64,000 nucleotides of DNA from a virus, in IMG/VR virus record IMGVR_UViG_3300031962_000001, positions 28,915-92,914 of that record; one strand, written 5' to 3'. Positions 30,814-38,025 of this stretch are shown one piece after another. A model generated the notes under the pieces. The model was not told the origin of the DNA and searched no databases. It saw only the letters and a list, made by a program, of their open reading frames with translations. A program made the position numbers and the translations under genes. Position 1 is the first letter of the stretch. Every line of letters begins with the position of its first letter.

Positions 30814-32163
30814 ATGGCTAAGAAGAAAACAGGCAAGAAAAAGAGCAGAAAGGGCAAGAAGGGCAAGTCGCGTGACGAGGAAGAAGATGAGGACGAAGAG
30901 GAGGTAGACGAGTCAGACGAGGAAGAGTCTGACGATGAGGAAGAGGACGACGAAGACGACAAGCCATCCAAAAAGAAGAAGCACAAAAAGTCCTCTGACG
31001 AAGATGAAGAGGACGAAGAAGAGTCTGAGGATGAGGAAGAGTCCAGCGACGATGAGGAAGAGGACTCTGACGACGATGAGGAAGAAGACGAGGACGAGGA
31101 ACCTAAGAAAAAGAAGAAACACAAAAAGTCCTCTGACGAAGATGAAGATGAAGATGAAGAGGACGAAGAAGAGTCCGATGACGAGGAAGATGAAGACGAG
31201 GATGACGAGCCCAAGAAGAAAAAGAAAAAGGGCAAGAAATCCTCAGACGACGATGACGACGAGGAAGACGAAGACGAGTCCGAGGACGAGGAAGATGAGG
31301 AAGAGTCCGAGGACGACGATGACGATGATGATGACGAACCTCCCAAGAAAAAGAAAAAGTCCAAGAAGTCAGAAGATGACGACGAGGACGAGGAAGAGGA
31401 GGAAGACGAGGACGAGGAAGAGTCTGACGATGATGATGATGAGGAAGAGGATGACGATGAGGAGGACTCCGCAAAGGGGTCCTCTTCCAAGCTCGTCCAG
31501 ATCGATCCAAATAAGTATCAGCCCAAACAACCAAAAACCCCGATCCCTCCGGGCATAGAAGATTGCTTCGGCAAGTATTATGGGCCTCTGTCGGGAGAAC
31601 CTGACGCCCCAGAGTGCAAGCGTTGCGTCGAAGCGAAGAACTGTGCGGCTGTAATGAAAGCCAACAGAGAAGACGAAGAAAAGGAAGGTAAAAAGAAGAT
31701 GAAAAAGCACGGGAAGAAGCGGCACGCAAGAGAGGAAGAGGAAGAAGAGGTGAAGGTGTCCAAGAAAAAGAAGGGCAAGAAGCACCGTCGCGAGGAAGAA
31801 GAGGAAGAGGAAGAAAAGAAGTCCTCGAAGAAGGTGAAGGGCCTTGCTCCGGCTGTCAAGTCGATCTTGGACAAGTCCAAATACAAGAAGTACGATGGCG
31901 ATCTGGTCAAGAGCGCGGAGAACAAGTACGTCGTCAAAATTCACGATGTGAAAGCTGTCCGTATCACACGGGCGAATCGCGAAGATGGTGCTCAGTTCCG
32001 TCTGCTTTGCAAAAAGGAGCCGAAGAAATATGGACTGCGCTCTAGCGACTGGAAGAAGGCTGGCGCCGGTAAGTACGACTTCCAGGGAGAGCAGAAGGCT
32101 CTTCCGAAGAAGCTGCGTATTTTCTTCAAGAAGTTTGCGGCCGAGCACAAGGAAGCAGCGTAG
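30814..32163 (+). CDS. Acidic/basic polyampholyte protein with C-terminal domains
   Basis: 449 residues. Residues ~20-230 consist almost wholly of D, E, S and K: four long D/E/S blocks separated by Lys blocks of the type PKKKKKHKKSSDED. Residues ~250-285 hold a Cys motif (CFGKYYG, CKRC, C), then a second acidic/Lys segment, then a folded C-terminal domain (KAVRITRANREDGAQFRLLC). Resembles histone-chaperone-like or DNA-mimic low-complexity regions of eukaryotic proteins. It follows the sigma-like gene. Role unknown; nucleoprotein organisation is plausible. Confidence 0.7.
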   Translation: MAKKKTGKKKSRKGKKGKSRDEEEDEDEEEVDESDEEESDDEEEDDEDDKPSKKKKHKKSSDEDEEDEEESEDEEESSDDEEEDSDDDEEEDEDEEPKKKKKHKKSSDEDEDEDEEDEEESDDEEDEDEDDEPKKKKKKGKKSSDDDDDEEDEDESEDEEDEEESEDDDDDDDDEPPKKKKKSKKSEDDDEDEEEEEDEDEEESDDDDDEEEDDDEEDSAKGSSSKLVQIDPNKYQPKQPKTPIPPGIEDCFGKYYGPLSGEPDAPECKRCVEAKNCAAVMKANREDEEKEGKKKMKKHGKKRHAREEEEEEVKVSKKKKGKKHRREEEEEEEEKKSSKKVKGLAPAVKSILDKSKYKKYDGDLVKSAENKYVVKIHDVKAVRITRANREDGAQFRLLCKKEPKKYGLRSSDWKKAGAGKYDFQGEQKALPKKLRIFFKKFAAEHKEAA

Positions 32164-32186
32164 CAGTTCCACAACAACTCTAACTG

Positions 32187-32221
32187 GAGGGGCCTTTCAC
32201 CGTGAGGCCCCTCTTTCTTTT
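32187..32221 (+). terminator. Intrinsic terminator
   Basis: GAGGGGCCT (32187-32195) pairs perfectly with AGGCCCCTC (32205-32213), then TTTCTTTT. It closes the operon that starts at the 29260 motif. Confidence 0.85.
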
Positions 32222-32229
32222 GAGGCGAA

Positions 32230-33537
32230 ATGAAAAAGATAGCAGTGGTGATGTTCGACGCTGGGCACATAGGAGGAGTTCTGCCATACAATCTGGATCT
32301 GACCTATGGTCTGAGAGAAGCTGGCTACGAAGCAGACCTGATATTCGCTGTTCCCAAGGAGCAGCCTGACAAGGCGCATGGAGCAAAGGCTGGTTTGGGG
32401 CTGCGCATACATATATCGAAGTCTGGAGGAAGGCTGTTCTCAGAAAATGCTATCCCGTATATCGGGAAGAAAAATTCTGGTGAGCTCAAGGAAAAGCTCC
32501 AAGAATACGACGGCGTAGTCCTGTCCAAGGTTCCCAGTTGGAAAAGAGGTCACAACGATGACCAGGATTGGTTGAAGGCTTTACAGCATGGCAAGCCTAT
32601 GGTGTGTATCGTGCATGACACGCTATGGCTGCGTTCCTACCCGTGGATACTTTCGCTGCGGGACAAAATCACATACTATGTCGCTGTACATCCGGCGGCA
32701 TTTTCAATGGCGAAGCTGATTCCTGGTAGAATTTGCTGTATCGTGAATCCATTTGACATTTCTAAGTCTCAGAAGACCTACGAAAAGGACTGGAACGCGC
32801 TGGCTTCTACAGCGTTCTTCAGACAGTGGAAACATAACGAGGATGGCATTAGGGCAGTCCCATACATGAAACCTGTCCATCTCTTTCAGACTGGAGCAGG
32901 TATAGAACTGAGCTATATGAGGGCCGAACTGAAAAGCAAAGATAAATACAGTGGTAGTTCCTACGCTAACTATCGCAAGAAGATAATGCAGTATCGTTGG
33001 AAGAAAAGCGACTACTCTTACAGAGAGAAGTGGGATGGTAAGAGAATATTCGATGTCGCAAAGAAGACTGGGCGATTCCATTATATGGGTGTCGTGCCTC
33101 CAGAGGAACTGTACAATCTCAAAGCTGGATGCGGTGGCTCTGTAGATTGGTCCTATCATTCGTGGGGAGAATATTTCAACAGAGTTACAGTAGAGGCTAT
33201 GATCTACCACTGTTTGCCATTTGCCAGACCGACAGGTATAGCAGGCAACGAAACGGGGGAAGGGCTGGTCTTTGGACCTGAAAATGTAGTCCTTATCAGA
33301 GAAGGCTTGTCTCCAAAGAAAACTGGCGAGTTGATCGTAAGCTCTATGCATGACAAGGCGCTTAGGAAGGAAATGATTACTAGGAATCTGAAGAAGATCG
33401 AGATGTTTGACAGGAAAGTGGTGGCGGAACAGATTGTGAGAGCTTTGAAAGGGAAGGAAAAAGTTGGACTGCTGGAGACGATGACGGGAAAATCTAATAA
33501 AAAAGTCAGAAGCTATATGGAGGACTTCGGAGAATGA
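32230..33537 (+). CDS. GT-B-like glycosyltransferase 1
   Basis: 435 residues. Starts with a Rossmann-like strand/loop (KKIAVVMFDAGHIGGVLPYN). YVAVHPAAF at mid-length and W-x-EYFNRVTVEAMIYHCLPF (~325-345) resemble the acceptor and nucleotide-sugar halves of GT-B enzymes (E-x7-E-like region). The next gene is a paralogue, overlapping by 4 nt. Neighbours are thymine-modification genes, so transfer of sugar to modified DNA bases is the leading idea; a protein or envelope target is also possible. Confidence 0.6.
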   Translation: MKKIAVVMFDAGHIGGVLPYNLDLTYGLREAGYEADLIFAVPKEQPDKAHGAKAGLGLRIHISKSGGRLFSENAIPYIGKKNSGELKEKLQEYDGVVLSKVPSWKRGHNDDQDWLKALQHGKPMVCIVHDTLWLRSYPWILSLRDKITYYVAVHPAAFSMAKLIPGRICCIVNPFDISKSQKTYEKDWNALASTAFFRQWKHNEDGIRAVPYMKPVHLFQTGAGIELSYMRAELKSKDKYSGSSYANYRKKIMQYRWKKSDYSYREKWDGKRIFDVAKKTGRFHYMGVVPPEELYNLKAGCGGSVDWSYHSWGEYFNRVTVEAMIYHCLPFARPTGIAGNETGEGLVFGPENVVLIREGLSPKKTGELIVSSMHDKALRKEMITRNLKKIEMFDRKVVAEQIVRALKGKEKVGLLETMTGKSNKKVRSYMEDFGE

Positions 33538-34925
33538 AAAGAATCGCCGTCCTCCTGTTCGAAGTGTTCAACAACCTCGGCGGCATCCTACCGTCTACAT
33601 ACCATACCTGCAAAGGTCTGGAAGAGGCAGGTTACGAACCGTTCATATTCCATGCGGAATGGAAAGACCGGAAATACGACCGGCCAGAAGGCAGCTATAA
33701 AAACGTGGGGTTTGGACTACGCACTAGCACGAGCAAGGGACTAGAGCGTATACGCATGTTTGCCAGCCCTAAGCATACTTTCCTGTACCGTGGGCGATCG
33801 TGCGCCAGGGACCTCCGGGACGCCCTTAGCGAGTATGATGGCGTTATACTTAGCAGTTCCATACCGTCTATTGCGGCAAAGAAGATGGGTGGCAACAACG
33901 ACTGGAAAATAGTGCTTCAGCACGGCAAGCCGATGATAGGCATGGTGAGAGACTGTCACTGGAGCCGTCTGTCGCCACACATATTTCCATACAGACATCT
34001 GTTTCAGGCTTTCGTGGGAGTACACCCAGCCGCGTTCAACTCGCTGAAAAACATGCCATGGAAAATTGCCTGTCAGCCGAATCCGCATGACACTTCCCTG
34101 TATGGTAGGGAATACGAAAAGAACTGGGAGGAAGTCTGCATCACGTCGTGGTTCAAACAGTGGAAGCATATCGACGATGCTCTCAGAGCAGTACCGTATA
34201 TGAAGCCAATCCGTTTGCGGATAGCTGGTGGTGGCATCGAGCATTCCTATATGGAAGCTGCTAAGAAGAATCCAGATAGGCCGCGTGAGGATTTCAACTT
34301 GGAATCGACGTACCGTTCTTGGCAAAACAAAATGAGATTCTATTCGTGGAAGGAAAACGACAAGAGCGTCAGGGACAAGTGGATTGGTAAAAGTATCTGG
34401 GAAGTAGCGGAGCGCTCCGGAAATTTTACGTACGAAGGATTCCTGTTGCAAGGCAGACAGCTTGACGATCTTCAATCGGAATGTGGAGGCCTGTTTGATC
34501 CTTCCTACCATTACGACTGGGGAGAGCATTTCAATCGCACGATGATAGAGGCCATCCTGCATCATAGCATTCCGTTCATGAGGCCATATGGCATCTCAGA
34601 CAACGCGGAAGGCCAAGGCAAGATATTTGGACCTGACAATGCTGTCATGATTCCTGAGACGGCTTCTCCAAAAAGGATAGGCGAGATAATCCGCTCGTCG
34701 ATGAACGATAGAAAACTTAAGAGAGACCTGAAGGCGGCGAACGCTGAGAAGGTTCAAATGTTCAACAGGACGTATGTGGCTAGACAGTATATAAAATTAT
34801 TGGAGGGAAAGGAGGCAGGTCTGTTCGGCATACAGGAGGGAAAGCTCGATGAGAAGACACTGTTCAGGCTGAATAAGCTAGGTCTCATCAGGAGGTTCCC
34901 CAGAACATTCAGATTCCCGAGGTGA
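33534..34925 (+). CDS. GT-B-like glycosyltransferase 2, ending in R-F-P-R tags
   Basis: 463 residues, paralogue of the upstream protein along its whole length: KRIAVLLFEVFNNLGGILPS, FVGVHPAAFNSLK, W-G-E-H-F-N-R-T-M-I-E-A. It has an extra C-terminal tail absent from its twin, ending RRFPRT then FRFPR at the stop (34893-34922). Tandem duplication followed by divergence suggests two acceptors or two sugar steps. Probable function: DNA-base glycosylation (inferred). Confidence 0.6.
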   Translation: MKRIAVLLFEVFNNLGGILPSTYHTCKGLEEAGYEPFIFHAEWKDRKYDRPEGSYKNVGFGLRTSTSKGLERIRMFASPKHTFLYRGRSCARDLRDALSEYDGVILSSSIPSIAAKKMGGNNDWKIVLQHGKPMIGMVRDCHWSRLSPHIFPYRHLFQAFVGVHPAAFNSLKNMPWKIACQPNPHDTSLYGREYEKNWEEVCITSWFKQWKHIDDALRAVPYMKPIRLRIAGGGIEHSYMEAAKKNPDRPREDFNLESTYRSWQNKMRFYSWKENDKSVRDKWIGKSIWEVAERSGNFTYEGFLLQGRQLDDLQSECGGLFDPSYHYDWGEHFNRTMIEAILHHSIPFMRPYGISDNAEGQGKIFGPDNAVMIPETASPKRIGEIIRSSMNDRKLKRDLKAANAEKVQMFNRTYVARQYIKLLEGKEAGLFGIQEGKLDEKTLFRLNKLGLIRRFPRTFRFPR

Positions 34926-34931
34926 AAACAG

Positions 34932-35303
34932 ATGTCTGAAAGAGATCGCGGCGCGTTCGTTGAAATGGAAGAACCCTGCGTCGATTGCAAGCAGATGTGG
35001 GGAATGTACGAAAGCGAAATCAGGTTCTTCGAGAATCTGATCAAGACAGAAGGCTACACAATGCCGAAACGCTGCCCGGCGTGCAGAAAGAAAAAGAAAG
35101 CTGCGAAGGAACAGAAAGTCTCGCTGCACTCTGTGCTCGATAATCTGCGTAGGATAGCAAAAGCCGCGAGAGAAGGAGCCTACACTTTCCACGACGACGT
35201 ACTTGCCGATGAAGTCACAGAAGTCGCCGACGAGCTCCAGATCCTTGTGAAGAATAGCCGGAAGAAAGAGCTAAATGAGCAGCCGACCGAAAGTGTATCG
35301 TGA
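34932..35303 (+). CDS. Zinc-ribbon protein
   Basis: 123 residues. CVDC (residues ~16-19), an F-x-E-x-x-x-R-F-F helix, then PKRCPACRKKKK (~46-57) match small phage/bacterial zinc-ribbon proteins of the C-x2-C/C-P-x-C-R type. The remainder is helical. It overlaps the next gene by 29 nt within the modification cluster. Role unknown. Confidence 0.6.
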   Translation: MSERDRGAFVEMEEPCVDCKQMWGMYESEIRFFENLIKTEGYTMPKRCPACRKKKKAAKEQKVSLHSVLDNLRRIAKAAREGAYTFHDDVLADEVTEVADELQILVKNSRKKELNEQPTESVS

Positions 35304-36228
35304 CGTACCGAAGGTCGAAGTCTACCAGCCTAACTTGGAAGAATTTTTCAGGTTCATGCACGAAAGGCACATGATCTATGTGCGCCGTTTTGTGAAGAAG
35401 CTCCCTCCACCTTGGACGGATAATCCTATTCTTAGAGATTATAAATTCACCAACGTCTATAGAGAGTTAGACAGAGGGACGATTTGGTACAAGGAGCATG
35501 TCGTACCCAAAGCGAAAACGCTGAAAGGGATTTTATGGTTCACCGTGATGTACCGTCTGCTGAACAGGGTGGAAACCTTCGAAAAAGTTGGACTCGTATC
35601 GTACAGGCGATGGCCAAGCTCAAGAGAAAAGTGGTTCGTATCGCTGAAGAACTTGCACAAGAGGACTTCCATATTCACGAACGCGCACTTGACGCTGCCG
35701 TCAAAAACTTTGGGGCAATCAAAGATAGAAAGATATATCTCGGTGTTAGACGAGCTCCATGTCGAGCTTGGAAGGATCTCTTCAGAAGTGAGACGAGCCA
35801 AAAGCCTCGAAGAAGTCTTCAACATCCTCAAGCAGATACCGTGCGTGGGAAATTTCATAAGCTACGAGGTATGCTGCGACCTGATGCTAGCCGGAGCGAT
35901 CTCATTTACAGAAAACGACTGGGTGAACCCCGGCCCGGGATGCAAGACGGGGCTGCGGTTGATATTTCCGCTCACGAAAACGACTGAAGGATTTCAGGAC
36001 AGAATCAAACAGCTACAACGAGATCAGAATTCATACTTCAGCGCTCTTGGCCTGCGCTTTCCATTTCTATACCAAGGAAAAAAGATGACTCTGAGGAGCA
36101 TCGAGCACAGTCTCTGTGAATATTCCAAATTCAAAAAAATGATAACTGGCATCGGCAAGATCAGAATGCGCTTCAATCCGATGACAGGCATAGACAACGG
36201 GCAGTTGGTGTTCAGGTTTCCGCGCTAG
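35275..36228 (+). CDS. Thymine-hypermodification protein (aGPT-pyrophosphorylase/HMUDK-helical-like), RFPR-tailed
   Basis: 317 residues. FFRFMHERHMIYVRR, then PPPWTDNPILRDYKFTNVYR and ELDRGT (residues ~22-70) match the signature I know from alpha-glutamyl/putrescinyl-thymine pyrophosphorylase-type proteins of phages with hypermodified thymine. A helical middle with I-P-x-V-G-x-F-I (HhH-like) and NPGPG loop follows. The protein ends in FRFPR at the stop (36214-36225). Beside a thymidylate synthase homologue it would act on hydroxymethyl-uracil in DNA or its nucleotide. Family call from motif memory. Confidence 0.65.
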   Translation: MSSRPKVYRDVPKVEVYQPNLEEFFRFMHERHMIYVRRFVKKLPPPWTDNPILRDYKFTNVYRELDRGTIWYKEHVVPKAKTLKGILWFTVMYRLLNRVETFEKVGLVSYRRWPSSREKWFVSLKNLHKRTSIFTNAHLTLPSKTLGQSKIERYISVLDELHVELGRISSEVRRAKSLEEVFNILKQIPCVGNFISYEVCCDLMLAGAISFTENDWVNPGPGCKTGLRLIFPLTKTTEGFQDRIKQLQRDQNSYFSALGLRFPFLYQGKKMTLRSIEHSLCEYSKFKKMITGIGKIRMRFNPMTGIDNGQLVFRFPR

Positions 36229-36254
36229 TCGTGTTTCATATAAGTAAGGAGAAC
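36229..36254 (+). promoter_or_regulatory. TCGTGTTTCATATA promoter-like motif and RBS
   Basis: TCGTGTTTCATATA at 36229-36242, then AGTAAGGAGAAC and ATG at 36256. It starts immediately after the preceding stop, so the motif occupies almost the whole intergenic gap. Confidence 0.6.
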
Positions 36255-36255
36255 T

Positions 36256-37335
36256 ATGAAAGTTTACAGTGGGGCTGGACTCGGTGACATTTATTTTGCA
36301 CTCATACGCGACATCACAGAATTTGGCAGAAAGATAACGACGCGAGGCCAGACTTGCTTGGAGTTGCCAGAACCGGTCTGCCTCGAGTATCATCGCCCCG
36401 GCGCGTGCTGGATGCGCATTCCGGGTCGCAAATTCAATCCATTCTTCGCGCTAGCAGAAGTGGTCTGGATACTTTCTGGCAACGGGAACGTCGAATGGAT
36501 TTCCTACTTCAACAAGCAGATGAGAGAATACGCTGATGAAGGCAAGGAGGACTTCCATGGGTCCTATGGTCTTCGAATTAGAAAGTGGCCGTCTGCTGTA
36601 GGCAATGTCACCGGAATAAGCGTGGACCAGATTCTGTGCGTCGTCAACAAGCTGAAAAAGGATTCGTTCTCAAGACAAGCCGTCATCAGCCTATGGGACC
36701 CAGAACTAGACAATGTCGTAGCCTCTAAAGACTATCCTTGCAACAACATTGTCTACTATTCATTGCGAAATGAAATCCTAGAACAGACGGTCGTGATTCG
36801 TAGCAACGACGCAATCTGGGGAACTCCGGTCAATGCAATCCAGTTTACACATCTGCACGCGCTCGTGGCAGGCATGCTCGGCGTAGCGATGGGGAAATTG
36901 ACATACGTAATCCAGAACATGCACTACTATCTGGACCTCTACAAACCGACGCTGTCTAATGTAATCGAAAAAGCCTACGAGAGCCGGATACAGGCGGAAA
37001 TGATTTCGTCATTCGACACTGTGGACGAATACGAATTCGAAGAGTGTCGAATGGCGGTCGGTGCGATATTGGCTGCCAAGAACAAGGGAATGATAGCTTC
37101 ATTGGCGGCAGAAAGAGTTGGCTACTGGGGACACGTCATTCCACGGATGGTCCTCATCTATACGGCAATCAAAGAGGACACTGTCAAGACAGAACGCATG
37201 ACGGAAATGGTGATAGATTCCATATCTAGTCTCGGCCAGCCACTCGTAGACCTGATCGTGGACTTCTACAAGGACAGCAAGATACCGAGCGCTCAAAAAG
37301 TTTTGCAGCTACTTCAAGAACGCATGGAGGCATGA
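36256..37335 (+). CDS. Thymidylate synthase / dUMP-dCMP hydroxymethylase homologue
   Basis: 359 residues. Catalytic-Cys loop YPCNN near residue 161 (PC-H in classic ThyA), RSNDAIWGTPVNAIQ (~178-192), and NMHYYLDLY near 219 match the ThyA fold. The N-terminal GRPGACWMRIPGRKFNP-like region binds dUMP phosphate. The CNN variant is typical of phage hydroxymethylase-like members. It likely makes hydroxymethyl-dUMP (or -dCMP) from deoxynucleotide plus folate, feeding DNA-base hypermodification. It has its own promoter-like motif. Confidence 0.8.
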   Translation: MKVYSGAGLGDIYFALIRDITEFGRKITTRGQTCLELPEPVCLEYHRPGACWMRIPGRKFNPFFALAEVVWILSGNGNVEWISYFNKQMREYADEGKEDFHGSYGLRIRKWPSAVGNVTGISVDQILCVVNKLKKDSFSRQAVISLWDPELDNVVASKDYPCNNIVYYSLRNEILEQTVVIRSNDAIWGTPVNAIQFTHLHALVAGMLGVAMGKLTYVIQNMHYYLDLYKPTLSNVIEKAYESRIQAEMISSFDTVDEYEFEECRMAVGAILAAKNKGMIASLAAERVGYWGHVIPRMVLIYTAIKEDTVKTERMTEMVIDSISSLGQPLVDLIVDFYKDSKIPSAQKVLQLLQERMEA

Positions 37336-37336
37336 A

Positions 37337-37561
37337 GTGAAACACTCGGCTCTGTCAATTTGGTGTAGATTAGGTCTTCACAAGTGGAGAACCGTCTGGG
37401 AGAATAGATTCAACATTCGCCCTAACGGTAATTTGGAGTCGTATGATTCTGAAACAGAAGAGAAATGTATTCGAGAGTATTGTACGGCTCACCGACAAGT
37501 AGTTGGCTGTGTGATTGGCAGCATGGGCGGTCAATCAACAATTAGAAGATGGGAGGCATGA
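37337..37561 (+). CDS. Small hypothetical protein
   Basis: 74 residues from the GTG at 37337, two bases after the previous stop (RBS ATGGAGG). CRLGLHKWRTVWENR near the start and two later Cys suggest a small zinc-binding or secreted domain. No family recognised. Confidence 0.45.
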   Translation: MKHSALSIWCRLGLHKWRTVWENRFNIRPNGNLESYDSETEEKCIREYCTAHRQVVGCVIGSMGGQSTIRRWEA

Positions 37562-38025
37562 TGGCACTTTCAGCAGAGGAAATGAAACAGTACATCGAAG
37601 CGAGGAACAGAGCGATCACACGAACTACAGATGGATTGGAATTTGATGGTGATTGTGTAGCTGGATTTAAGGAAGGATTACGACTAGCGACAAACGATCC
37701 GTCGTATTTCCTCCCAGAAACGAACGATGGCTTCTCCAGAATCTGTGGCCTCATAACAGTCATCCAAGCTAAAAAAGGCAAAGCATACGCCGCATCGTGG
37801 CAGAAGCGCGGTATGGAAGGCGCATTTTCAAATCTGCAGAGGAAATACGATCGAATAGACGTACTAGTGAACTCCAACACTGACCATCCTCCATACAAGA
37901 AAACCGAGAGCTTAATCTCTCAACTAGCAGACACGGCAGTCTATGCGATTCTGATGCTCTCATTGCAAGCGCAGCTTCATCCTGAAGAACTGGAAAAATG
38001 GTTGAACGAAGTCCATAGTCTATGA
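37561..38025 (+). CDS. Nucleotide-modification-associated (Nmad1/DUF1599-like) protein
   Basis: 155 residues from the ATG at 37561 (GGGAGG 4 nt upstream). The pattern SWQKRGMEGAFSNLQRKYDR (~83-102) followed by DTAVYAILMLSLQ (~135-147) matches a helical family often beside phage nucleotide-modification genes and related to MazG-type pyrophosphohydrolases. It probably handles modified dNTP pools. Located between the synthase and the DNA polymerase, consistent with this role. Confidence 0.55.
   Translation: MALSAEEMKQYIEARNRAITRTTDGLEFDGDCVAGFKEGLRLATNDPSYFLPETNDGFSRICGLITVIQAKKGKAYAASWQKRGMEGAFSNLQRKYDRIDVLVNSNTDHPPYKKTESLISQLADTAVYAILMLSLQAQLHPEELEKWLNEVHSL

Noticed and set aside
30540-31490. 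A 316-codon, Ser-rich open frame on the minus strand
   Set aside because: It is the antisense of the D/E/S/K codons of the 30814 gene (GAC/GAG/GAA read back as S/L runs) and has no ribosome site.
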